From contig WBZZ01001831.1 in NCBI GenBank assembly GCA_019918135.1, forward strand, positions 92,001 to 156,000: DNA of 64,000 nt, written 5' to 3'. The position numbers were made by a program, and so were the translations under genes. Of this stretch, positions 18,358-27,135 are shown one piece after another. How positions within the stretch are numbered: position 1 is the first letter of the stretch; every line of letters begins with the position of its first letter. Below the pieces are notes generated by a model that saw nothing but the letters and a program-made list of their open reading frames with translations, did not search any database and was not told where the DNA came from. The DNA comes from Paulinella micropora. Lineage: Eukaryota > Cercozoa > Imbricatea > Euglyphida > Paulinellidae.

Positions 18358-18823
18358 AGCTGCTCGTGTTCCGAGGCCCCTGACACTTGCTAAAGTCGTA
18401 TTTCAACCGCGTGCTCGCGTCGCTGTTGCGCACGTCGCACCTCACCTGCCACACCTCCAAGCCAGTACCGTCTAGGTAACAGGTGCTGATCAACGAGTTC
18501 GACGCAAGCTGTACGTACGGCTGATAGAATGGCTGACTACAAAAACACCAAACCAGAGTCCACCCCGTGTTGTTCAAGCTCACGTTCGTCAGGGTGGCTA
18601 CGTTGAGAGTTAGGTCCTTCAGGGTTTCGTTTCGGTACTGTATTAGCGAACCATTTAAGCACTTGGCATCTGGAGCCCCACCCGACCCCGTGCAGGGCAG
18701 CAACGGGTCAATAGCACACACCGCACGCCTGGTTTTGACTAGCAGCACAGCCTCCGACAAGATCAGCACCTGCGCGCCAAGCAATAGCAAGGCCAGGCGC
18801 TGCAGCCCCGTTGTCCGGCACAT
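18206..18823 (-). CDS. N-terminal open frame of the giant secreted glycoprotein locus
   Basis: The first ATG is at 18823 (MCRTTGLQRLALLLLGAQV), a strong signal peptide with a cleavage-like site near residue 25. The frame is open to 18856 but only via GTG. Cysteine-rich ectodomain with several N-glycosylation sequons follows. The 18824-19100 gap upstream contains AT-rich and G-run sequence and should hold the promoter. It is followed on the same strand by the EGF/FG-GAP frame. Confidence 0.65.
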   Translation of the reverse strand: MCRTTGLQRLALLLLGAQVLILSEAVLLVKTRRAVCAIDPLLPCTGSGGAPDAKCLNGSLIQYRNETLKDLTLNVATLTNVSLNNTGWTLVWCFCSQPFYQPYVQLASNSLISTCYLDGTGLEVWQVRCDVRNSDASTRLKYDFSKCQGPRNTSSCAVSCQRGYSTGSPPGGKCHGAVPAGRGVAQRGGDYSCLFDVERQRLLGR

Positions 18824-19104
18824 CGTGCGGGGCTTTGGTTTTTTTCTCTCGCGCACACATTCTCTGTTTCGCCTGCTTCCTTTTTCTTTTCACAGCCCAA
18901 GCCAGGAGTAATTAGTTAGTGTGGGGACGGGAAGCAAGGAAGAGGACCGCCGGGGAGGGGGCAAGGGGGGATGGGGGGGGGGGGGCAGGGAGCGGGGGGG
19001 GGGAGAAGCAAAGGAGAGAGGGGAGGGGAAAGTGAGATGCTGTCAAACACTCTTTTTTTGTTTCCTTTTTTAATTAGCACTTGAGATTTCCTACCTTACT
19101 CTCG

Positions 19105-21195
19105 TTAGGGCGCGAGAGCTACGCCGTAATGAGCTAGCAATTGCTTGGCTACGAGCTTCTCCACTGCAGCAGCATCGAACTTAGGGTTCAGTGCCTCTTC
19201 CTCTGAATAGCCGAGGAGTATTTCTTTGTTAGCCCGCTCAGCAGGCGGAATAATTCCTTCGCATATCGCCGAGATGATCTTGGCGATATACAACCTGCTC
19301 TTTCCACTCTTTACATAATCAGCCTCCTTACCCGTGACATAAACCAGCTTAGACAGCCCGACCTTTTCCCAGGAGCGCTCCACTAATCGGAAGCTCCCCT
19401 GCCGCAGCCCCAGCGCGGGTCGCGGCTTTTTATCAATTAGCCGTAGCACCACCAGCCTGCCCGAGAAGGCTGTGTCCTCTTGCACCTCTGCCCACCTCAA
19501 TCTTTTAGGGAGCTTAGCGTCGTCCAGGCACCACCAGGCCCCCGTGTCGTCGGCGCCGCGCCGGTAGGCATAGTAGTGCCAGGAATCGGGCGTTGCACCA
19601 GTATGGCACGCCACCGCCTCCAGCAGGTACGTGTAACTTTTTCCCTCGCCCGGGGTCTGCGCAATAGCAAGAAGATCGGCAAAGGGAATCTGTACGGTAG
19701 GGGTAAGCAGTAGCGGGGTTTTTAGCTTTTTTGGTTTTGAGTTCTTCGTTCTAACGTCAATGTCTGTGCGCTGTATAGCCAGCACCAGCCAGGGCGCGGC
19801 CCCCCTGGAATTTCCTGCCAGCAGACTGCGCGTATAGGTGCAACCCCTTTGGACGACCTTTGGTCCGCACGCGGAGCACAGTGCGTAGTCTCGGTCATGC
19901 CTTTCTTCTTGGAAGTAGGTATCTATGATTTCCTGGAGGGTCAGATGCAGTTCCAGAGAATCTAACTTTGCGTACTTCTTTCCTCTTTTTTTCTTCTGCT
20001 TGGCTTCTATGGGCAAGTCAAGGACAATACCCTGACGGAGCCACGGTGATTGTTGGTGCAGGTTTATGTGGTTTCCTGCGTAACAGACTCTTCGTTCGAC
20101 TTCTTGATATTGCAGGCTGCTTCCCCACTGTTGCGTAAAAGCACTGCAAGTCTTTGAGCCCGTTGATTGATAGATGGCATGATTAATTTTAGCGACTGCC
20201 TCCGTCACGTCAGCCACCCTGCCCCCGGAGCCACTCTCATCCGCGGAATTGAGTTGGTGTACATCTTTTAGAATACCTTCGAGGGAGGAGTCGAGAAAAT
20301 GTGTATTTCTTACAAACCCGCTTCCGTACGGAACCAGGCCGTTGCACAACGCCCCCAGCCGACAGCCTGCACACTGGCCGCAAGCCCCATCAAACTCCGA
20401 CATCCTGCCTGCTAGTACCGGGCAAAGACACTGAACCGCAGTGTTTAAATAACACTGGACGTTAGGATTTCGCAGGGGCTTAGGCGGGGGCTCCTCGGAG
20501 ACGCCGACAAGCCCTTCTTCCTGGTAGCTAGCGGCTCGGGTCGCCACCAGCGCCGCGGCTTCGGCTTCCTGTGTCTTGTCATACCACGCCAGACAGAAGC
20601 CATCCGCTACAAGCAGATCAAGCTTAAGACCAGCGCTCCCACTCGGCTTTTGTGTTTTCACCAAGCCAGCTAAGTGGTTGCCTAGCCACAGTCTTTGCGG
20701 GCCCAACAAGGTGTACTTTGCCGTTTTTAGCTTACCAAGCTCTTCCCACTGAGCTTCGGTTAGTTGGTACTTTTTTCTTTCATGGCCGGCCAAATATTCC
20801 TTCTGGAACCAATTGTTGAAAATGCGTGGCTCGGAATTGACAGGTTTGCTCACGCCCTGACTTGGACGTGCCCATTTCCGGTAGTCTGCGCTTTCCCCGA
20901 ACCTTTTCTTGATACTTATCCAGAGCGCAACCTGTGCGTCGATTTGTCGGCACACACCGGGAGATTCCCTGTAGAAACCTCCTCCTCCCCATATTTTACT
21001 ATTCTGCGCCAAGACCATAAGCGCTTGGCTAACTTGGCCTAAGTGCTCGTCTGTGCGTTGTTTCTTCTCGGGGGGAACCGGGCTCCCGCCGGGAAAACAG
21101 CTGAAGAAGCTATTGCTGCTACTGCTCGCTCGCCCACGCGAGCTTGAGCTTGACTGCAGAACCGGTTGGCCTGCTCGAGGGTTTTTTTCACCCAC
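19105..21195 (-). CDS. Ubiquitin-specific protease (USP/UCH family)
   Basis: The frame gives 696 residues from a GTG at 21195; the first in-frame ATG is at 21018. Cys box: RNPNVQCYLNTAVQCL, catalytic Cys ~248. His box: HTGATPDSWHYYAYRR, catalytic His ~540, then the WWCLDDA Asp pair ~558 and a C-terminal LVVLRL strand. The central region has CxxC pairs (CGQCAGC; CSACG) placed like the zinc-binding finger of USPs. The usual Gly of the GHY motif is Trp here, an uncommon variant that leaves the His in place. Expected role: removal of ubiquitin from host or viral targets. The ~220-residue N-terminus is unrecognised and begins with a Ser-rich stretch. It overlaps or abuts the gene upstream at 21241-21917. 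Confidence 0.85.
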   Translation of the reverse strand: MGEKNPRAGQPVLQSSSSSRGRASSSSNSFFSCFPGGSPVPPEKKQRTDEHLGQVSQALMVLAQNSKIWGGGGFYRESPGVCRQIDAQVALWISIKKRFGESADYRKWARPSQGVSKPVNSEPRIFNNWFQKEYLAGHERKKYQLTEAQWEELGKLKTAKYTLLGPQRLWLGNHLAGLVKTQKPSGSAGLKLDLLVADGFCLAWYDKTQEAEAAALVATRAASYQEEGLVGVSEEPPPKPLRNPNVQCYLNTAVQCLCPVLAGRMSEFDGACGQCAGCRLGALCNGLVPYGSGFVRNTHFLDSSLEGILKDVHQLNSADESGSGGRVADVTEAVAKINHAIYQSTGSKTCSAFTQQWGSSLQYQEVERRVCYAGNHINLHQQSPWLRQGIVLDLPIEAKQKKKRGKKYAKLDSLELHLTLQEIIDTYFQEERHDRDYALCSACGPKVVQRGCTYTRSLLAGNSRGAAPWLVLAIQRTDIDVRTKNSKPKKLKTPLLLTPTVQIPFADLLAIAQTPGEGKSYTYLLEAVACHTGATPDSWHYYAYRRGADDTGAWWCLDDAKLPKRLRWAEVQEDTAFSGRLVVLRLIDKKPRPALGLRQGSFRLVERSWEKVGLSKLVYVTGKEADYVKSGKSRLYIAKIISAICEGIIPPAERANKEILLGYSEEEALNPKFDAAAVEKLVAKQLLAHYGVALAP

Positions 21196-21401
21196 TTGTC
21201 TAAAAAGGGCACGCTTGCGCCGGGGCCCCCCCGCGGCAGGCTACTCTCGGCCCGCCCGCGCGATGATCCGGTCCTTCTTCAGCCGAGCCAAACCACTGTT
21301 TAAATTTACAAAGTACTCGCCGTTCAAGTCTGCAGTGACAACCTGCCCTGCAAGGGCAGTCTGTGCCGCTGTATGCAGCGCTTTCTCCAGATCTGGCTTC
21401 T

Positions 21402-21917
21402 TCAGCAGATAGCGCATAAGGCGGGATCGTCGGTCAGGATCCTGTGTACCTCACCGCCTGGCAGTGCAGCACGCCAGCTAGGCGTGCACAGCCTTTTAAA
21501 AAGCTGTCGGGCCCTAGCAAAGTACAGCGAATGCTCGTGTATCAAACCCATCTTGTAGTTGATAAACTCGAGCTCCAAAAAGGCTTTAGTAGTAGATTTA
21601 TCATCCGTTAGATCCTTACAAACCGCTTGAAAGTCTTTTGATAACTTCTCAAGGACCCGCCATTCATCCGCGTCCTCGGCCAGTTGTGCAAACAGCGTTT
21701 TGTTCTGTTTGGAAAAGTCATTGTAGTAGTTGACCTCTAGCGCATCCCACCCCGCGCGATTCCTGTCAAACGCTATGTTCAACAGAGCATCTGCGTCGTC
21801 CTTCACATGCCCAAACATCTCCTGCGAGGCGTTCTCCCAGTAACGCAAATCGTCGTACATCAACCTCCACACTGTCGAAATGTTAGCGGGGAAAGATTCA
21901 CTGAGTCCATTTTCCAT
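21402..21917 (-). CDS. Unknown helical protein upstream of USP
   Basis: ATG at 21917 (MENGLSESFPANIST). The open frame is 171 residues, acidic and helical with many Asp/Asn/Phe; no family is recognised. Coding character continues toward the USP gene in another frame, so the locus appears broken about once. It is divergent from the LRR gene at 22302 across a hairpin-rich 380-base gap. Confidence 0.5.
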   Translation of the reverse strand: MENGLSESFPANISTVWRLMYDDLRYWENASQEMFGHVKDDADALLNIAFDRNRAGWDALEVNYYNDFSKQNKTLFAQLAEDADEWRVLEKLSKDFQAVCKDLTDDKSTTKAFLELEFINYKMGLIHEHSLYFARARQLFKRLCTPSWRAALPGGEVHRILTDDPALCAIC

Positions 21918-22194
21918 GAACTTCTCTACCCTCGCCTCCCTTAGCAGACAAATAGTTTACCACATATCCCACGCTGTGCAATCTAGCAAGCCTGTCAGTT
22001 AACAACACCAAGCGCTTTTGCTGCGCTGGTGTTACCATACTGTTTTTCCTTTTCTTTTTTCTTCGCTGCCCTGCTTATAATTTAAGCAGGGCAGTCCCTC
22101 ACGCCTCCCCCCCCCCTCTCCCTTCTCTCTTCTCCCCCCTCCTCCCCCCCCCTCCTCTTCGTGCGCTTTCTTTCGGCAGGGAAGGGAAAGAGGA

Positions 22195-22278
22195 GGGGGG
22201 GGGGGGCGCCCCCCCCCCTTTTGCACGCCTTCTCTTCTAACGAGAGTGTCAAAAGGGGGGGGGGGGGCGCCCCGCCCC
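22195..22278. repeat. Paired G-run/CGCC/C-run hairpins in a divergent promoter region
   Basis: Two G12-13 CGCC C-run hairpins at 22195-22218 and 22255-22278, 24 bases before the ATG at 22302. The rest of the 21918-22301 gap is pyrimidine/purine tract. The same GGGCGCCC-centred hairpin recurs 5' of many genes in the window. Confidence 0.8.
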
Positions 22279-22301
22279 TCCCCCCACTTGCGCCGGTTGG
22301 T

Positions 22302-24359
22302 ATGTCTTGGCAAAGGTGGCCTGGCGAGCAAGATAAAATGCTAGGCAAGCGTAGGCTATCGTCGTCGGATACTAGTCTGTCAGCACTGGTGACATCGAGC
22401 GTTGCCAACGAAGAGCCTGGCAAGCTTGCCGTACCTACAGTTGCAGCTTGTGGCGATGCTCAGACCGCTCCGGCGGGGGGTATGTCGCCCTTGCTCTCAG
22501 TGCTAGTGACAGATTGTGTCGAGGCGCTGCCTGATCTTTCAGTGCTTGTCCAGCGGACGGAGAAACTGCAGCAAAGCTTCGGCGCCCTGATCAGTCACTG
22601 TCTTTCCAAAGACACGGTGAGCCGTTCCCCGACTGAAGAGGCTGTTGTGGATGAGGTTGCGGGCTTCGTGGCCAAGGCGTTAGCAACTTACCTAGGTTCC
22701 GCGGACGGCTCTGCGCCGGGAGCCCGAGTAGGAGGGGGCGGCGTCATGGAGCTGGCGCCAGGCGCAGACTGCACGGACGGGGGGAACGTGCCCGTGCTGC
22801 TGGATCAACTGCTGTTTATGGTGCACAATGTAACGGAGCTGCGACTGCGCGGGAGCTTGCTGACGGTGGCCAACTGCCTGGCCATAGTTTTCAACAGGAC
22901 GGGAGGCGTCGCCCGGCACGGCAACATCCAACCGTGGTCCCTACACCTGGAGGTCTCCGAAGAGGGGGGCACGGAGGCCTTCGGCAGGCTGCAGATCGCG
23001 TTGCAGCAGTGGCAGCAGAAAAGCACGCTGGACCTCTCGGGAGCCTACTGGACGGACGAGCGCCTAGTAAACCTGGTGGCACAGGCGCAGCTGCAGGGTC
23101 TGCAAGAGCTTGTGATCAAGGACTGCCCCGCGGTGGCGCTGGAACAGCTATCGCGTATCTGCGAATCGCTGCCCACGCTGTGCAGCGTGAGCGCCAAGAA
23201 CTGTAAAAAGGAGATCCGCAGCCTAGACCTGCACGGCCAGTTCTGGAACGACACGCGGGTCGAGGAGCTTGTGGCCAAGGGCAATTTCGGCGCGCTGGAG
23301 GAACTGCGCATCCACGACTGTCCATTGTTCGAGGGAACCCTGATCGGACGGACCTGCGCTCGGCTCCCTAACCTGCGTTGTCTGGTGCAGAGGCGCCTCT
23401 CCCCGTACTTCCTCCCTTGCCTTGGCCCCCCTATTCCCTGGCCCCACACCCCTGCCCTTGTCTATCCCAAGCTGGAAAACCTGCAGGTAGAGATCTCCCT
23501 CGCTGCCTTTGAAGAAACCACTCGGCCGCCCCACCCCGCGCAGGGGCTCTTGGCCAAGGTAACCCTGTCCAGGCCGCTCCGCCTCGCGCTGACGCTAGAC
23601 ATGGGGGCGTTCAGCGCCGAGGACGCCCAGGTGCGTCGGTTGCTCTCCTTTGTCGACACTTGGCAACTTTCTCAGCCTGGGCTCCAGTGCGAGCTACGCC
23701 TGCGTAACCTGGCCCTGTACGAACACAGGCTCAGCGGCCTGTGCTCTTCGGCCTGTGCCTTCCAGTCGCTGCTGGCGGGGCTCCTGCACAGGTTCGAACT
23801 TACCCAACTCGACGTTAAGATACAAGACTGTGACACCGACTTCCTTGAACCCCTCTATCACATCAGTCGCTGGCAGTGCAGAGAACGCTCAGCCTGCGGC
23901 AGCGCCACCGGCTCGCAGGGCCTGCAGAAGCTGCGCATTACGCACCTGGTTGGCGCCTGGAAGCTTGCCCTAATGGGCACGAGCGCAGGCACGGTCTTCG
24001 CTGACGAAACCACCGGGACACTCCTCGACCACGCCAACTGCCGCCTGCCCAGCAGTCTCGCCAGGCTTTTTCTGCCCGACAGCGCCCACCACGCTACCGA
24101 CACCCTCAGGAGCATCGAATGGATCATCGAGCTGGGCGACCTCAGGCTCGACGCCGCCAACAGCGCACGCTACACACAGCTGCTGCGCGCCCTCTCCGCC
24201 CTCGCCACCCACCCTGCCTGCACCTTCAACGTGCGTTTGGGCGCACAAGGGGCCCCTCAACCCACTCACTCTCTCTGCCGCCGCTCACAACATCTTTGGT
24301 CCCCAGCCCAGCCCGCTGCCGCGGACCGGAGTAGAGAACGCGCCCTCCCGCCGGGCTGA
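22302..24359 (+). CDS. Leucine-rich-repeat protein
   Basis: The ATG at 22302 (MSWQRWPGEQDKML) follows the promoter hairpins; the frame upstream is only low-complexity. It has 685 residues. About 180 residues of N-terminal region precede irregular LRRs, best seen between residues 240 and 400 (LQGLQELVIKDCPAVALEQL, LEELRIHDCPLFEGTL). The repeat type (LxxLxIxDCP) is shared with the LRR loci at 26.1, 52.9 and 56.6 kb. It is probably a scaffold or substrate-recognition protein, possibly paired with the F-box proteins. It converges on the MYND gene; TTTATTAAA at 24391 could serve both. Confidence 0.7.
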   Translation: MSWQRWPGEQDKMLGKRRLSSSDTSLSALVTSSVANEEPGKLAVPTVAACGDAQTAPAGGMSPLLSVLVTDCVEALPDLSVLVQRTEKLQQSFGALISHCLSKDTVSRSPTEEAVVDEVAGFVAKALATYLGSADGSAPGARVGGGGVMELAPGADCTDGGNVPVLLDQLLFMVHNVTELRLRGSLLTVANCLAIVFNRTGGVARHGNIQPWSLHLEVSEEGGTEAFGRLQIALQQWQQKSTLDLSGAYWTDERLVNLVAQAQLQGLQELVIKDCPAVALEQLSRICESLPTLCSVSAKNCKKEIRSLDLHGQFWNDTRVEELVAKGNFGALEELRIHDCPLFEGTLIGRTCARLPNLRCLVQRRLSPYFLPCLGPPIPWPHTPALVYPKLENLQVEISLAAFEETTRPPHPAQGLLAKVTLSRPLRLALTLDMGAFSAEDAQVRRLLSFVDTWQLSQPGLQCELRLRNLALYEHRLSGLCSSACAFQSLLAGLLHRFELTQLDVKIQDCDTDFLEPLYHISRWQCRERSACGSATGSQGLQKLRITHLVGAWKLALMGTSAGTVFADETTGTLLDHANCRLPSSLARLFLPDSAHHATDTLRSIEWIIELGDLRLDAANSARYTQLLRALSALATHPACTFNVRLGAQGAPQPTHSLCRRSQHLWSPAQPAAADRSRERALPPG

Positions 24360-24390
24360 GATTCTAAGTGTATAAGACGTAATTGGATCT

Positions 24391-24399
24391 TTTATTAAA
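24391..24399. promoter_or_regulatory. Bidirectional poly(A) motif TTTATTAAA
   Basis: Read on + it contains ATTAAA, on - AATAAA. It lies midway in the 70-base gap between the convergent LRR gene (stop 24359) and MYND gene (stop 24429), so one motif can serve both. Confidence 0.55.
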
Positions 24400-24428
24400 A
24401 CTTTTTCTTTTCCTGTGTGTGGTACTTT

Positions 24429-25562
24429 TCATTCCAGCCCGCTCGTACGGGCTGGCACTAGCGGGCTGGGTATGTAGCGCTGCAGGAGCTCTTCAAGCAA
24501 GTCGCGGTCCAGTGCCTCTAGCAGGCCGAGGGCGGGCGCCTGCGCCTTGTCCAGTAGAGAGGCCGCCTCCTTGGGATGAGCTCGCAGCAGCTCATCCCGG
24601 CTGCGCGCACGGGGTGCTAGCCTTACGAGCTCAATCGCTGTCTGCAACAGCAGCCTAATGGCCAACAGGCACAGGCGATCGTAGGTCTGCGTCCGGCATT
24701 CGGGGGGCGGTTTCTTCATTAAACGCAAGTACTTGCGCATGGTATTCCGCCGCACCAGCTCTTTCAGCAACTTGCTGCCCTCACGCTCGTCCTCGTCGCC
24801 CTCCCCGACCTGAACCAGGCACGTTTTTTTGTGCTGCTTCAGACATGGCTGGCTGCAGTACAAGTAGCAAGCACAACTCGCGCAAGCCTGAAGTTTCGTC
24901 AGCAGCTCACTCTTGCAGGCGGCGCAGCTCGGTGCCTTTAGCATATTCTTGCACTTTGCCTCGTAACCTAGTACTTTGGACATCTGACAGTACATCCCAA
25001 ACCTGCCGTCCCCTTCTGACAGCACAGAACAATTTCGGTTCTGCAGTATATACTTGTTCTTAAAATCCTTGAAACTTACCTTGTACGGCACCGACATGAT
25101 AATTAGCGCCAGGAGAGGCTTATCCGCCACCTGCGTAGCCTGGCTCTGTTCCAGCCTACGCAGCCACGCCCACCTTGACTTGTCTAGTCGGGTTTGGGAC
25201 ACGTACGCGCTTTCTTCTCTCTCCACGCCCAAAAGCACGTATACCAGCCCACCGCCATTATGCCTCTGGGCTTTCTGTATTAGTTCTTTATACACGCGCC
25301 GCTCCCGGATTCCCACCACCATGTCTCCAAAATACATTTCTTGCACCCGCTTGACGCTCTCTGCATTCGGACTGTTACAAACTCGTTTGTGCTCAGCCCA
25401 GTGTTGATGTTGGCATTTCAAATTACAATACCTAGCGACGGAGCAACGCCCACAGCTTAGCAGAGGAGGGCTGCTTTGGGCCGTGGTAAACTCCCGCAGG
25501 CATTTGGGCCAGTGACAATGTCCCAACACTGTCGGTGTTGGCGCCTTTACACTCTCCATCAT
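24429..25562 (-). CDS. Double MYND zinc-finger protein, paralogue of 931-2115
   Basis: ATG at 25562 (MMESVKAPTPTV), 377 residues. MYND 1 is near residues 15-62 (CHWPKC, CGRC, YCNLKCQ, HKRVC). MYND 2 is near residues 205-245 (CAAC, CASC, YCSQPCLKQ, HKKTC). The C-terminal helical region matches the other double-MYND gene. Both have the two fingers separated by ~140-150 residues, so the layout is conserved. The last residues are encoded by a dispersed palindrome. Confidence 0.85.
   Translation of the reverse strand: MMESVKAPTPTVLGHCHWPKCLREFTTAQSSPPLLSCGRCSVARYCNLKCQHQHWAEHKRVCNSPNAESVKRVQEMYFGDMVVGIRERRVYKELIQKAQRHNGGGLVYVLLGVEREESAYVSQTRLDKSRWAWLRRLEQSQATQVADKPLLALIIMSVPYKVSFKDFKNKYILQNRNCSVLSEGDGRFGMYCQMSKVLGYEAKCKNMLKAPSCAACKSELLTKLQACASCACYLYCSQPCLKQHKKTCLVQVGEGDEDEREGSKLLKELVRRNTMRKYLRLMKKPPPECRTQTYDRLCLLAIRLLLQTAIELVRLAPRARSRDELLRAHPKEAASLLDKAQAPALGLLEALDRDLLEELLQRYIPSPLVPARTSGLE
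24434..24470. repeat. Two overlapping dispersed palindromes at a MYND gene 3' end
   Basis: CCAGCCCGC-TCGTAC-GGGCTGG is followed by CACTAGCGGGCTGGG, a second half-copy. The block codes for the last residues of the MYND protein (SPLVPARTSGL). Confidence 0.7.
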
Positions 25563-25571
25563 ATTACACAA

Positions 25572-25755
25572 TAATCAAACACTCCCTCGCCGCGCCAAAG
25601 TGGAAGGGAGACAAAGTGTGAAATGGGGGAGGGGGGAGGAGGAGAGAGGGGGGAAGAGGGAACGAGGGGAGGGGGAGGAAGGAGGGGCAAGCAAGAGCGA
25701 GGGGGGGGGGAGGGGGAGAGGGGGGGGGGAGAATCTGCTCCCTCTTTCCTCTTTC
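25572..25755. repeat. Purine (G/A) tract 5' of MYND gene
   Basis: Mostly G with scattered A from about 25622 to 25733. It lies between the MYND start and the 3' end of the next LRR locus. No gene is supported here. Confidence 0.6.
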
Positions 25756-26061
25756 CTATTCCTCTCTCTGTCTTTCGTGCACGCTCTCTAGCTCCCTCAG
25801 AACCCCTGCGCCTGACAGCCGGACAGTGACAGAACTGCCCACTACCTGACAGCGCAACAGGCGCAGGACGCGCAGAGTCTCCGGCAAGGTCCACTCGGTG
25901 CCCTGGGCCCGAAAGGTAAAGCCACGAAGCTCAAGCACCCGCAACCCCTGGCGGGGAAAGTCAGGCAGTGGCAGGCAAAGACTGCCCCTAGACTGTCTGC
26001 CGCTGCCCCACAACGTGGGCCGTCTTCTTAGGGATAGGCGTAGCCCCGCCAAGCGCGACAT
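25756..26061 (-). CDS. LRR locus, downstream open frame
   Basis: About 100 residues of leucine-rich sequence (LRVLELRGFTF, LRVLRLLRCQV), same strand and frame as the next upstream open frame and without its own convincing start context. It is best read as part of the LRR locus extending to 26799, which appears interrupted about once. Confidence 0.5.
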   Translation of the reverse strand: MSRLAGLRLSLRRRPTLWGSGRQSRGSLCLPLPDFPRQGLRVLELRGFTFRAQGTEWTLPETLRVLRLLRCQVVGSSVTVRLSGAGVLRELESVHERQREE

Positions 26062-26088
26062 TAGGCCCTCCGTGTGGAGGAACGACGC

Positions 26089-26799
26089 CTATTGCTCAAG
26101 GCTAAAGCGTGACATACCTTGCAAGCTCAGCGAAGACAGCCGGGGCGTACTCGTTACCGACAGCCAACCCAGCTCTAGCAGCTCCCCAAGCGTGCCGTAA
26201 TCGCAGTCGTTTAAGCTTAGCTCCCGCAAAGCAGGAAACACCAGCCCACCCCTCATCCCAAAAGATGAAGGCAGGTGTGAGAGCTCTAGCCTTTTCAGGC
26301 TGGGGGCTGCAAATCGCAGCCATGGCGCCTCCCACATTGCACTCTCGTACAACCGGTAGCTGCGCTTCACCACCACGCGCAGCCCCCGCATACCCGCTAC
26401 ACTCCTGCTCAGCCAGTCGTTTATGAGATTCTCCGTGCGCTCAGGCGGAGTCCCCAGATCCACGTCCAGCTGTTTTGTGCTTCTGGGTATACTCAACTCC
26501 AGCCCGGGGCTAAAGCCAATGTCCCAACATACTAGCCGTAGTCTTTCTAGCGAAGTACAACCTGTCAGGAAGCAGTTCAGCTGCAGCAACAAATTTTCTG
26601 TTAGGGGCCTGCAGAATTTCACGTCCAACCCCACGAACCGTTGTGCATAGTAGTGGGATAGTTCCTTAGCCTCGAGGCTGTTGTCTTCTCGGGGCTGCAG
26701 CGAATCTCCAGGCCGCCCCTTCCAGTGCCAGCCCCCGCTCATGTTCAACACAAGATAATGCCAGGGCGGCCTCGCGTTCGTAACGCGCCGCTGCCGCAT
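26089..26799 (-). CDS. LRR protein, upstream open frame
   Basis: ATG at 26799 (MRQRRVTNARPPW). It has 236 residues with irregular LRRs (LERLRLVCWDIGF, LKRLELSHLPSSF, LRELSLNDCDYGT). No F-box is visible. The upstream flank 26800-27135 holds C- and G-runs and separates it from the divergent gene at 27136. It is similar in repeat type to the 22.3 kb LRR gene. Confidence 0.6.
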   Translation of the reverse strand: MRQRRVTNARPPWHYLVLNMSGGWHWKGRPGDSLQPREDNSLEAKELSHYYAQRFVGLDVKFCRPLTENLLLQLNCFLTGCTSLERLRLVCWDIGFSPGLELSIPRSTKQLDVDLGTPPERTENLINDWLSRSVAGMRGLRVVVKRSYRLYESAMWEAPWLRFAAPSLKRLELSHLPSSFGMRGGLVFPALRELSLNDCDYGTLGELLELGWLSVTSTPRLSSLSLQGMSRFSLEQ

Positions 26800-26879
26800 A
26801 TCCCCAAACGTCGCCTGGGGGATGAAGGGAAGAAAGCGAAGGCAAAGATATTAAGCAGGACAGAGCTTTGAGAGAGAAG

Positions 26880-27012
26880 GGGGGGGAGGGGAGGGGAGGA
26901 GAGCGAGTGCTTTTGAAAACGGGATAAAAAGCATTCCCCCCCCCCCCCTCCCCCATCCCACTTGCCTGCCTCTCCCACCCCCCCGGGGGGAGAGAAGGGG
27001 GGGGGGGGGACA
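26880..27012. repeat. G- and C-runs in a divergent intergenic region
   Basis: A G9 run, a C14 run near 26937, a CCCCCCCGGGGGG palindrome near 26980 and a G12 run near 26999. It lies between the divergent LRR gene and the 27136 gene and probably contains both promoters. Confidence 0.65.
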
Positions 27013-27135
27013 ACCTTGGACAGCAGTATTTTTCCTGCCAGTCCACGCCAAGCGCGGGTCTGGGAGTACTCAATGTAAATACCAAAGTAACTGCACCAAG
27101 CAAAGCCATTTGCTCAGGCAAGCAGAAAGAGGAGC

